Below, in pieces: positions 1 through 6,453 of a DNA stretch of 8,093 nucleotides. How positions within the stretch are numbered: position 1 is the first letter of the stretch; each line of letters starts with the position of its first letter. This stretch comes from Cyclobacteriaceae bacterium (GTDB lineage: Bacteria > Bacteroidota > Bacteroidia > Cytophagales > Cyclobacteriaceae). The notes below the pieces were generated by a model. The model searched no databases, was not told the DNA's origin, and was given only the letters and a program-made list of their open reading frames with translations. The stretch spans positions 1 through 8,093 of the forward strand of contig DAOVVI010000051.1 in assembly GCA_030637245.1 (NCBI GenBank), in the 5' to 3' direction. The position numbers and the translations under genes are program-made.

Positions 1-656
1 GGAAAATGGTTTTTCAGCTTCAAACTGGCTTGCAGGTTGGAGGAGGAAATGCCGACAATTATAAAAGAAATGATTTTGAATTGCCGGCATTTATACGATT
101 TGGAATTACAGATAAAATAGAATTGCAAACACATTGGGTATTAAAAAATTCTTCTGCAGAGCACTTCAATAGCGAATTTAAATCCAGTGGATTGAATATG
201 GCTAACTTCGGATTGCGATTCAATATCTTTGAGGAAACCGAAAAGGCTCCGGCGGTAGGATTTGAGTTCATCTATAAAACCAGGATGATTTCTAAAGATT
301 ACAAACCCGACCATCCTTCGACAAAATTCAATATCATGGCTTCAAAAGGATTATCAGATCTTATTAGTATCACTACAAATCTGGGCGCCGATTTTGATGG
401 AAATGGAGCACAACCGAATGGATTTTATACATTAAACCTGGTGCTTTCAGTAAATGATCAACTCAGCGTTTTCTTTGAAAACTATGGAAATTTCAATGGA
501 GACTATTTTGATACATTTTTTGATTTTGGAGGCGCTTATTTATTAAATGACGATTTGCAATTGGATCTCTATGGCGGATTTGGATATAATGATGACACAT
601 TCGATTATTTTGTAAGTGGCGGTGTTTCGTATCGAATTACAAAGTGGAGAAAATAG
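1..656 (+). CDS. Outer-membrane beta-barrel protein (putative transporter / MetA-type), 5' truncated
   Basis: The frame is open to the left edge of the window, so the gene begins upstream. The ATG at 6 is probably internal, because the phrase around it (GKMVFQLQTGL) matches the first barrel strand of this family, which normally follows a signal peptide and a short plug-like segment. The visible 216 residues are alternating polar/aromatic strands with short turns rich in Gly, Asn and Asp (for example TDKIELQTHW, NDDLQLDLYGGFGYNDD), ending SGGVSYRITKWRK. This pattern fits the phenol_MetA_deg-like 'transporter' barrels common in Bacteroidota outer membranes. The substrate is unknown, and no catalytic motif is present or expected. 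It points toward the minus-strand operon and ends 16 bp from the acetyltransferase stop, so it is not part of that operon. I am confident it is a barrel and less confident of the family name. Confidence 0.72.
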   Translation, partial: KMVFQLQTGLQVGGGNADNYKRNDFELPAFIRFGITDKIELQTHWVLKNSSAEHFNSEFKSSGLNMANFGLRFNIFEETEKAPAVGFEFIYKTRMISKDYKPDHPSTKFNIMASKGLSDLISITTNLGADFDGNGAQPNGFYTLNLVLSVNDQLSVFFENYGNFNGDYFDTFFDFGGAYLLNDDLQLDLYGGFGYNDDTFDYFVSGGVSYRITKWRK

Positions 657-672
657 GAATGATTTTGCCTAA

Positions 673-1923
673 CTAACTCATTTCCGGTCCGCCAATTGCG
701 TACATCGACGGAATAATATCCCTCTTTTCTTTTTCCATGTAGGTTAGGGTTTTTTCATATGAATCTATTGCCTTTTTCAATGCTATATTGGTTTCCTCAC
801 TCATACCCGCCTTCCGGCGAGGCAGGGATTTTTGAAGGTTTTCTTCCAGCTCCGATTCAGAGATCAATTGGTACATTCTGACAAACGATCTGAGCGGATT
901 TATGGAAAATTGTGACTTTTTTGGTGAGTTAGACTGATCATCTTCATTTGTAAAAATGGACCTTTCTCCAATATGATATTCCGGAACATCGATAAAAGCA
1001 TGTGCATGTCCCATAGACTTCCAATGTTTTAGCACATGATTTAACAGACTTATCGCAATGTTATTTGAATCGGCAATAAGTGGTCCGATAAATGGTTTTA
1101 TCCTTCCAGGCCTGCTCATCACGAAACCGCAAACAGTATCACCGGAAACTACCATTATATTTTTAGTGCCTGGCAAACTCTCAAGCAGTTCTACAATCTG
1201 ATATCGTTCAGTATTATTAATTCTGTTTAAATATTTCCTTATCCGTTCCAGTTCTAAAGGCTCTGGGTTCGCCATGGAGACAGGGTCATTTTCAAAATCT
1301 GTTGAAATGTCAGATCTCCAGATTTTATAAGAATCCTTAAATCCCAATGAATCATATACCTGCTTTCCTTGCGGTGTAGCATCCAGTCCGACTATGGATT
1401 TGTTTTGAATTAATCTTGCGTATTCCAGGCATGAATTCATGATGGACCGTGCAATTCCTTGTCTTCTCAATTCAGGATGAACCAATATCATCCCAATCCA
1501 ACTCATATCATCCGATACAGGCAGTGAGAGACCACTACCTAAAGGAATTTCCTGATTTTCATGACTATAAGTCGCCAGCCGATATCCATTTTCGGCATGA
1601 GCGTTTATAATATCGAGGTCAGCTAAGGTCTGGTTCCATCCTGCCCTTTCCGACAATAATTTTATTGGTTTTACAGCAGCACTATTAGAATCGATTTTAT
1701 AATTTTTAGAATTAACAATCTTATCTTCATGAGATATTTCTACCAATAGTTTTTTAGGGATCTTAATTTGTTGGGGTTTGTTTTCCTCTCCTGCAGATAA
1801 TACGATTTCTCTGAGCCAGAAATTATTCTCTAACAAGGGTTCCTCTTTGTAGTGAAAGCAGGCAAATCCATACATTGACAGCGTATCTATGGATAGGTAA
1901 ATTGTTTTTTCATGATTTTTCAC
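673..1923 (-). CDS. Two-domain GNAT-family N-acetyltransferase with an N-terminal extension
   Basis: Predicted cytoplasmic acetyl-CoA-dependent acyltransferase of 416 residues; the acceptor is unknown. The first GNAT domain covers about residues 84-205. It starts at the family-like phrase LLSERAGWNQT and carries the acetyl-CoA loop VHPELRRQGIARSIM (148-162, core RRQGIA) and the later signature GLDATPQGKQVYDSLGF (179-195). The second half (about 215-352) resembles the Acetyltransf_18-type companion domain, with GRIKPFIGPLIADS (273-286), and the C-terminus YAIGGPEMS matches the usual family ending. Two things are odd. Residues 1-80 form an extension I do not recognise, with Met17 as the only internal ATG before the domain. 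A REP-like palindrome encodes SLPRRKAG near residues 366-373, in the linker before the C-terminal tail. The start is GTG at 1923, 25 bp after the SDR stop, with no clear ribosome binding site. It is the last gene of the operon, and its role in the pathway is inferred from position only. Confidence 0.8.
   Translation of the reverse strand: MKNHEKTIYLSIDTLSMYGFACFHYKEEPLLENNFWLREIVLSAGEENKPQQIKIPKKLLVEISHEDKIVNSKNYKIDSNSAAVKPIKLLSERAGWNQTLADLDIINAHAENGYRLATYSHENQEIPLGSGLSLPVSDDMSWIGMILVHPELRRQGIARSIMNSCLEYARLIQNKSIVGLDATPQGKQVYDSLGFKDSYKIWRSDISTDFENDPVSMANPEPLELERIRKYLNRINNTERYQIVELLESLPGTKNIMVVSGDTVCGFVMSRPGRIKPFIGPLIADSNNIAISLLNHVLKHWKSMGHAHAFIDVPEYHIGERSIFTNEDDQSNSPKKSQFSINPLRSFVRMYQLISESELEENLQKSLPRRKAGMSEETNIALKKAIDSYEKTLTYMEKEKRDIIPSMYAIGGPEMS
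806..826 (-). repeat. REP-like GC-rich palindrome embedded in the acetyltransferase gene
   Basis: On the coding strand CCTGCCT and AGGCGGG form a 7-bp stem (one G-U pair) around a 7-nt loop CGCCGGA. The block is much more GC-rich than its surroundings. It is read in frame as SLPRRKAGMS. Short palindromes of this kind, translated as LPRRKAG-like or PACRQAG-like peptides, are as I recall dispersed in many Bacteroidota genomes. Only one copy is visible here, so calling it a repeat rests on that recollection. Confidence 0.5.
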
Positions 1924-1948
1924 AAGTAATTATACGTCAATTTATACC

Positions 1949-2986
1949 CTAATAATTGTGTTTTGCTCTGCCGAAAAAGGTGGGTTTATTCCAGTATTCT
2001 CCGCCATGCTGCACCCACCATGCTGCACCTTTGATCATATCTTCACAATCATCCTGAAATGGTCCGAATGTATCGGTGCATAGGGAATCGTTGGCCAGTA
2101 AAGCTAGTTCTGCTTCATCATTGAGCAATGTGGCTTTTTTACCGAGATACCTCTCAAGACTATGAATTATTTCTCTTACAGGCCAAACCGGGCCGGCAAT
2201 ATTTACAGTCCAGGGATTGTTTTTGCAATGGTCAAAAGCGCAAATCGCTATTTCGTTGGCATCCCGCTGAGAAACCAGGTTTACGGCAGGCATCGCCAGA
2301 GAAACCGGCTCATTATTCAATACCATTTTCGCCAAATCTATTAAAACTCCATAACTCATATGCTGGGCATACATCAACCGGTAGAAGGCAATTTTTTGAT
2401 GTTTATTTTGTTGTGCAGTAATTCTAAAGGAACTTTCGCGTGCTACAATACTCCATCCGTAAATTCCCACAGGATCGAGTTGAGCATCTTCCTTGCACCC
2501 TTTTCCATTTTTTGACGTATGCGGGTAAGGATTGCCACTGGAGAAAACAACAATTTTTGAATTGAAATATTTCTTTCCCACCAAAAAAGGGATTATGGAA
2601 TTTAAATGGAAAGACCTTTGCCAGTCATTGCTGCTGCCAAATTTAAATCCCATCATATAAACTACATTCGGTGCATCCGGTAGTGAATATAAAAACTGTT
2701 CATCAGAGAGATCGCCTTTATAGCAAGTTACTCCTGAACGTTCGAAAAGCTCAATGTCCTTTCCGGTGGGATCACTAAATGTGGAAGCCACAGAAATTTC
2801 TCTTTGCTGACCAATTTTCTTGTCTGCATTTTGAATGAGACCAACCAGCTCCTTGCCCATTTTGCCACTTCCACCAAGTATCATGACCGGACCGTCTAAT
2901 CGTGATACGCTTTCTATCAATTTTCCGGTTGGGTCTGTCATGAACTCCCATAACTGCTTATTTGTCTTTATTTCAGAAAATTTCAT
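1949..2986 (-). CDS. NAD-dependent epimerase/dehydratase-type SDR lacking the YxxxK lysine
   Basis: Extended short-chain dehydrogenase/reductase of 345 residues, predicted cytoplasmic and NAD(P)-binding. The Rossmann glycine motif is GGSGKMG (38-44, after VMIL). NVVYMMGFKFG (107-117) corresponds to the family's NNAG-like strand. The active-site serine region is VVFSSGNPYP (146-155). The catalytic tyrosine lies in YGWSIVARE (176-184), where the canonical YxxxK lysine is Ile180. The C-terminal phrase AAWWVQHGGEYWNKPTFF resembles a subfamily I recall beside DHDPS-like genes, in which YAxSxLGRE replaces YxxxK, so the loss is probably a subfamily trait rather than decay. The start is ATG, 10 bp after the stop of the DHDPS-like gene, which strongly suggests translational coupling. 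The substrate is unknown. Oxidation or epimerisation of a sugar or sugar acid handled with the neighbouring lyase is an inference. Confidence 0.85.
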   Translation of the reverse strand: MKFSEIKTNKQLWEFMTDPTGKLIESVSRLDGPVMILGGSGKMGKELVGLIQNADKKIGQQREISVASTFSDPTGKDIELFERSGVTCYKGDLSDEQFLYSLPDAPNVVYMMGFKFGSSNDWQRSFHLNSIIPFLVGKKYFNSKIVVFSSGNPYPHTSKNGKGCKEDAQLDPVGIYGWSIVARESSFRITAQQNKHQKIAFYRLMYAQHMSYGVLIDLAKMVLNNEPVSLAMPAVNLVSQRDANEIAICAFDHCKNNPWTVNIAGPVWPVREIIHSLERYLGKKATLLNDEAELALLANDSLCTDTFGPFQDDCEDMIKGAAWWVQHGGEYWNKPTFFGRAKHNY

Positions 2987-2996
2987 ATGCCCATTT

Positions 2997-4058
2997 TTAA
3001 TTAAATCCTACTTCTTTTTTCATCCAGTCGATGTGTTCTTTGACAAAGGCATCATCTGTCAAAACCGGATAATCTCCATAGATCTTATCAATAACTGCTG
3101 CCTGGCCAGGCCTTCCTGTTTCGGTTGAGCAGAAAGGGCCCGGGAGTAAACCGAGAGACGTCAATCGATATTTTACACCCCACACGGAATTTTCAAAATT
3201 TCCCAGGGCGTCAAAAAGCACCATATTGCAATGATTGACTGCATGAGCCAGGGTTTCTTTGGAGAGTGGAAAATTCCAGGTTTCTGTATTTCTTGAATTC
3301 AGTATTTCATTAACCCATCTGACTACAGCATGGGTATCTGTAGCAAAATGCCCCAGTAGGCCACCATCGTATCGGATACTTTTTTCACCCTGAGTTCCTT
3401 TAAAAGTAAATTCCCCAAAGAGATCCGCTACAATTCGATCATCATTTCCCGTAAAAAGGGTTAGTTGCTCACATCTTTCGGCATTGGCTGCTGCTTCCAG
3501 CATATTGATGGAGTGGTAGGTATTGAAAGAGGCGCCCTTGGATCCATAGTTTATTTCAAATATTTTGGACCAGAGATTATAAGTGAAATTGTAACTGCCG
3601 GGAATGGCTTTTTGAAGCTCAAACCCAAATGTTGGAATAATAGAAGCAATTTCAGTTAGCAACTCGATCACCCCTTGTTCATCTTTCCCTGCAAATGCAG
3701 TTGGTGCCACCATCACAATATCGTACTCAAATTTAGCAGCCAATTGAGCCTGCTTCAAAGCGTCCTTTCCTCCGATCGCCGCCATAAGAAGCATATTTTC
3801 TCCATAGCTTTGAGTCATCTCTTTCACCAATGTCAACCAGTAAGTGAATACATCGATATCGTTCAAAGCAAACTCACCGGTATGCGCTCCCGGAATTACA
3901 GCTTTTGCCCCGGATTTGATGTAGTAAAGCGTCAATAATCTTTGGTAAGATTCAAGTAGCTGTTTCTGTTCGTCCATAGCCAGCGGACTTGGCACAAAAA
4001 CACCGCCGTTTTGAAGAATTCCCTTAGCAATTGGAGAAAGAGGAATTAATGTTGACAT
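2997..4058 (-). CDS. Dihydrodipicolinate synthase (DHDPS)/N-acetylneuraminate lyase family protein, divergent subfamily
   Basis: Class I (Schiff-base) aldolase/lyase or dehydratase of the DapA/NanA TIM-barrel superfamily, 353 residues from the ATG at 4058. A GTG two codons earlier (4064) is possible but less likely. Numbered from that GTG, the phosphate/carboxylate loop is GAHTGEF (59-65, for GTTGE). The predicted Schiff-base lysine is Lys176 in SKGASFNTYHS, aligned with the family's IKxAxFNRYxT. TGNDD follows at 205-209. The usual tyrosine motif (YNVPG) is replaced by FELQKAIPG (148-156). The C-terminal helices (ETGRPGQAAVIDKIYGDYPVLTDDAFV) are longer than in DapA, which has about 290 residues. 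These traits exclude lysine-biosynthetic DapA and fit an uncharacterised subfamily I recall next to SDRs such as the one downstream. It lies 53 bp after the transporter gene. The keto-acid substrate is unknown. Confidence 0.85.
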   Translation of the reverse strand: MSTLIPLSPIAKGILQNGGVFVPSPLAMDEQKQLLESYQRLLTLYYIKSGAKAVIPGAHTGEFALNDIDVFTYWLTLVKEMTQSYGENMLLMAAIGGKDALKQAQLAAKFEYDIVMVAPTAFAGKDEQGVIELLTEIASIIPTFGFELQKAIPGSYNFTYNLWSKIFEINYGSKGASFNTYHSINMLEAAANAERCEQLTLFTGNDDRIVADLFGEFTFKGTQGEKSIRYDGGLLGHFATDTHAVVRWVNEILNSRNTETWNFPLSKETLAHAVNHCNMVLFDALGNFENSVWGVKYRLTSLGLLPGPFCSTETGRPGQAAVIDKIYGDYPVLTDDAFVKEHIDWMKKEVGFN

Positions 4059-4111
4059 AAACACTTATTTAAAAGAAATGGAAAATACATCAAATGAGAA
4101 TATCATATTTA

Positions 4112-5317
4112 TTAATTGAAAAAAAACAGGTAACCATATCCGAATGCCAAAGTCACCAACAACATCAACCCCATAATTCCAATAATTTTGGTGAAGATTG
4201 AGTTTTTATATGTTCCCATTATTTTTTTACTATTCGTTATGTGAAAAATAAAAAATCCAATAACAGGTACGATGAGAATGGTAAATCCCTGGGCAAATAC
4301 AATTAATTGCAACCTGAGATCACTAAATACAATAGCAACCAAAGAACCGGAGATAATCAAGAGTATAATTAAAAGTCTTGCCGGCCATCCGGAAAGTTTT
4401 CTTCCCAAAGAAAGGGTATCTGATAAGATCACACCGCCTAGTGTGGCATTTCCTATTAATGATGAAAATGATGCGGCAAAAAGTCCGATCATGAAAACAA
4501 TATATGAAGCAGAGCCAAAAAGAGGTTCAAGCGCCTTGCCCATATCTGCTGCTGATTTCACAGAAATTCCATTAGTATATAAAACAGCCCCTGCGGCAAT
4601 TAATACCAACGAAGACACAAATCCCAAAATCACAATTCCTGATATGCTCTCATTTACGCATGAATTATAAGCATCTTTTCCCCATCCTTTTTCCTGCACC
4701 AGGTAGGATTGGTAAAATGCCCCGCTCATAGAAAAACTCGATGCGATGATAGCTATTGTCAGCAGCTCGGATCCTTTTGGAATATTTGGGATAAATCCTT
4801 GAAATACATTCGTTAGATCAGGTGATGAAATTATAACAATAATTAAAAATGATACCAGCATCACGGATACTAATATGATCATCAATTTTTCAAGAATCTT
4901 GTAAAAGGATCGAAAGAAAAGCATGGAAATGGCCAGTACCGAAAAAAATACAATCCATGGGACAGGTGAGGTATCAAACATAGATGCAAATGCCAGACCG
5001 GCCCCAATCGAATTTCCGGACTGGAAAGAGATTGACACAACGAAAATACTTATGCCAATTAAATAGGAAACGATCTTCCCATATCGGTTTCGAATGGTTT
5101 CTATCAAGGTATTTTGGGATGAAAATCCAAAACGGGTTGACATGGTTGTGAATACAATCATGAATACAGTGGATAGCAAAATGATCCAAAGCAGGTTATA
5201 TTGAAACTGACCACCAAGCTTGGAAGCTATCGTTAAACTTCCAGGTCCAAATACGAGCGCTGCTGTAATAATGCCTGGTCCTAAAAACTTTAAAAATTTT
5301 AACAGTCGATTTTTCAC
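4112..5317 (-). CDS. Nramp-fold transporter lacking the canonical metal-binding motifs
   Basis: Integral inner-membrane protein of 401 residues with about 11 hydrophobic helices (roughly 10-30, 42-60, 83-110, 119-137, 143-165, 184-206, 225-247, 269-300, 313-331, 337-360, 375-399), the Nramp/LeuT-fold count. The opening LGPGIITAALVFGPGS aligns with the Nramp LGPGxxxAxxxxDPGN helix 1, but Asp and Asn of DPGN are Gly24 and Ser27. Helix 6 is SFSMSGAFYQSYLVQEKGW (194-212), aligned on LVQ with the canonical MPHNLYLHSxLVQ; the Met-Pro-His-Asn block is gone. The residues that coordinate Mn/Fe in true Nramps are therefore absent, so it may carry another cation or an organic solute. The start is GTG at 5317: the in-frame sequence upstream reaches a stop at 5347 with no better start, and GGA lies about 5 nt upstream. 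It is the first gene of the minus-strand block, so import of the pathway substrate is an inference. Confidence 0.8.
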   Translation of the reverse strand: MKNRLLKFLKFLGPGIITAALVFGPGSLTIASKLGGQFQYNLLWIILLSTVFMIVFTTMSTRFGFSSQNTLIETIRNRYGKIVSYLIGISIFVVSISFQSGNSIGAGLAFASMFDTSPVPWIVFFSVLAISMLFFRSFYKILEKLMIILVSVMLVSFLIIVIISSPDLTNVFQGFIPNIPKGSELLTIAIIASSFSMSGAFYQSYLVQEKGWGKDAYNSCVNESISGIVILGFVSSLVLIAAGAVLYTNGISVKSAADMGKALEPLFGSASYIVFMIGLFAASFSSLIGNATLGGVILSDTLSLGRKLSGWPARLLIILLIISGSLVAIVFSDLRLQLIVFAQGFTILIVPVIGFFIFHITNSKKIMGTYKNSIFTKIIGIMGLMLLVTLAFGYGYLFFFN

Positions 5318-5362
5318 AATTCCATTAAGCGTACATATTTCTGGCTAATGTAAGCATAACTT

Positions 5363-5378
5363 TTGAAATATATATTTC
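5363..5378. promoter_or_regulatory. Palindromic box A upstream of the transporter gene
   Basis: TTGAAATATATATTTC contains the perfect 14-bp palindrome GAAATATATATTTC (5365-5378). It lies 46 bp upstream of the transporter GTG. A 15/16 match recurs at 5445-5460. Because the core is AT-only, chance occurrence is not negligible; the repeated flank TTG and the shared position upstream of one operon argue for a binding site. The cognate protein is unknown. Confidence 0.4.
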
Positions 5379-5444
5379 CATAATCTTAACTAACTATAAC
5401 ATATTAAATACTTGTTTCCTTAATTTTCAATGCTAACAATACAA

Positions 5445-5460
5445 TTGAAATATAGATTTC
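5445..5460. promoter_or_regulatory. Palindromic box B, copy of box A
   Basis: TTGAAATATAGATTTC differs from box A by a single base. Centre-to-centre distance is 82 bp, close to eight helical turns, which would place both boxes on the same face of the DNA. A third half-site GAAATAT occurs at 5550-5556. Confidence 0.4.
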
Positions 5461-5538
5461 TTTATTTAATATAATCCCTGTGTAATATATTTTTGCAGAT
5501 TTTAAAAATCCTACAATTCAATCGCTCGCATCCCGCGT

Positions 5539-5596
5539 GTGATGAATATGAAATATCCATGTCTTCACGACAAACATCGATTTAAATATTCATCAC
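5539..5596. repeat. 11-bp inverted repeat with inner pairing
   Basis: GTGATGAATAT (5539-5549) is the exact reverse complement of ATATTCATCAC (5586-5596). Inside, AAAT (5551-5554) can pair with ATTT (5580-5583), and TGTC/GACA (5560-5563/5569-5572) closes a 5-nt loop, so the 58 nt can fold into one long imperfect hairpin. There is no T-tract on either side, so it is not a standard terminator. It could be an operator with distant half-sites. Confidence 0.45.
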
Positions 5597-5606
5597 TTGG
5601 TACAAC
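5595..5606. promoter_or_regulatory. Degenerate GntR operator-like site
   Basis: ACTTGGTACAAC keeps the outer ACTTG and GTACAA elements of the 16-bp palindrome at 5653-5668 but lacks the central TAC. It lies about 60 bp upstream of that site. It could be a weak auxiliary site or chance. Confidence 0.25.
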
Positions 5607-5652
5607 CGAGCAACTGATTTAGATAACTATCATAAAATTATTCTCTTTTCTT

Positions 5653-5668
5653 ACTTGTACGTACAAGT
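5653..5668. promoter_or_regulatory. Perfect 16-bp palindrome, probable GntR operator
   Basis: ACTTGTACGTACAAGT is a perfect dyad. Its style matches operators of HutC-type GntR regulators, which typically carry a GT...AC dyad within a TTGTA-nnn-TACAA-like frame. It overlaps the -33 TTG and lies in the spacer of the gntR promoter, so bound protein would block RNA polymerase. The simplest inference is negative autoregulation of gntR-deoC, with possible action on the divergent operon. Confidence 0.7.
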
Positions 5669-5684
5669 TGAATTTTTACCTTTG
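5655..5684 (+). promoter_or_regulatory. Bacteroidota-type promoter of gntR
   Basis: TTG (5655-5657), a 19-nt spacer, then TACCTTTG (5677-5684) fits the Bacteroidota primary-sigma consensus TTTG-N19-21-TAnnTTTG. Transcription would begin near 5691, leaving a leader of about 22 nt before the ATG at 5713. Confidence 0.65.
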
Positions 5685-5712
5685 TATCTGTGATTTAACA
5701 CGTTCATTTTTC

Positions 5713-6420
5713 ATGGCGCAAACAAGATATCGACAGATTTACAATATCCTGAAATCCCGCATTCAGCAGGGAACCTATGCCATTGGAGATTATCTTCCCT
5801 CAGAAAACGAGCTTTGCAAAACGTATAAAATTACCAGGACAACTGCCCGGAAGGCCCTGGATGAGCTCCTCAAGGAAGGTTTTATTGAGAAACAACATGG
5901 TAAAGGAAGTAAAGTGAAAGAGCGTCGTCAATCTTTGGGTTTATTGACCGTAAAGGGTTTCTCCGAAGCTGTTGGAGAAAATGTTCGAACTATAATCCTT
6001 CAGAAACCTCAGATTCTGAGCTGGCCTAAAGAGCTCCCTTTTCCTGCCGATGAAAATGAATTAAATGCACCGTGTATTTATTTCGAACGGCTAAGGTGTG
6101 TTGGTGACGTACCCGTGATGACGGAATCCAACTGGTTTTCTGCCCATGGACTGAACAGATTTTTAGATTGTGAATTTGTGGATGGATCGTTTTTCAAAAC
6201 ACTAAGCCGGAAATATCTTATTGAGGTCACGGGATCAGAGCAAGAATTGAGGGCTTTGTTCGCAGATGAGAAAAGCGCTTACTTATTGAAAATTGAACAG
6301 GGTTTTCCAATCCTACGCATATCTATCAAGTTCACAACAAGTAAACCAGACCTGAACATTTATAGCTATTTGTATTGCAACACAGAAAAATATCCTATTG
6401 GAAATATTTATACGCATTAA
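5713..6420 (+). CDS. GntR-family transcriptional regulator, HutC/UTRA subfamily
   Basis: DNA-binding, ligand-responsive regulator of 235 residues. The N-terminal winged helix-turn-helix (about 1-70) shows GDYLPSENELC (25-35), the recognition helix TRTTARKALDELLKEGFI (41-58) and the wing basic loop HGKGSKV (62-68). Residues 75-235 form a UTRA effector domain of the HutC type, with CIYFERLRCVGDVPVMTESNW as its core (split across 121-141) and a C-terminal strand SYLYCNTEKYPIG in place of the usual YRGDRY. UTRA domains usually bind sugars, sugar phosphates or small carboxylates. An upstream TTG at 5668 would extend the frame by 15 residues but lies within the promoter, so the ATG at 5713 is preferred. 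It probably represses its own promoter through the palindrome at 5653-5668, and deoC follows in the same transcript. Confidence 0.9.
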   Translation: MAQTRYRQIYNILKSRIQQGTYAIGDYLPSENELCKTYKITRTTARKALDELLKEGFIEKQHGKGSKVKERRQSLGLLTVKGFSEAVGENVRTIILQKPQILSWPKELPFPADENELNAPCIYFERLRCVGDVPVMTESNWFSAHGLNRFLDCEFVDGSFFKTLSRKYLIEVTGSEQELRALFADEKSAYLLKIEQGFPILRISIKFTTSKPDLNIYSYLYCNTEKYPIGNIYTH

Positions 6421-6453
6421 CTTGAATATTACTCACCATTAAAATTTAAAACA

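Larger units (their letters stand above)
5318..5667. other. Divergent regulatory intergenic region
   Basis: This AT-rich stretch separates the transporter operon from gntR-deoC, and I see no convincing gene in it. It contains two matched palindromic boxes near the transporter (5363-5378, 5445-5460), an 11-bp inverted repeat (5539-5549/5586-5596), a degenerate operator-like site (5595-5606) and the gntR promoter with its palindrome (extending to 5684). A TATTTTTG at 5488-5495 matches the Bacteroidota -7 box but has no -33 partner. I could not find a convincing minus-strand promoter for the operon. Confidence 0.7.

Noticed and set aside
656..685. Possible bidirectional terminator between the convergent barrel and acetyltransferase genes
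   Set aside because: GGAATGA can pair with TCATTTCC only with a bulge and around a 15-nt loop, and there is no proper T-run; too weak to call.
2128..2421. Plus-strand open frames across the SDR, lyase and transporter genes
   Set aside because: They are antisense to well-supported genes, have no family-like content and no promoter or start context.
3100..3111. Perfect palindrome GCCTGGCCAGGC within the DHDPS-like gene
   Set aside because: It encodes GRPGQA, a stretch expected from the subfamily's conserved C-terminal PGQ region, so coding constraint explains it better than a regulatory or REP-like element.
2997..4058. Lysine-biosynthesis dapA assignment
   Set aside because: The YN motif is missing, the protein is about 60 residues longer than DapA, and the neighbours are not lysine genes.
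4062..4064. GTG start for the DHDPS-like protein
   Set aside because: An ATG two codons downstream gives essentially the same protein and is the more likely initiator; the GTG cannot be excluded.
5488..5495. TATTTTTG as an additional plus-strand promoter
   Set aside because: It matches the -7 box but has no TTTG at the required distance, and TAnnTTTG-like strings are expected by chance in such AT-rich DNA.
5668..5712. TTG start at 5668 giving a longer GntR protein
   Set aside because: It lies in the operator and promoter, upstream of the predicted transcription start. The ATG at 5713 begins with a normal GntR N-terminus (MAQTRYRQIYN).
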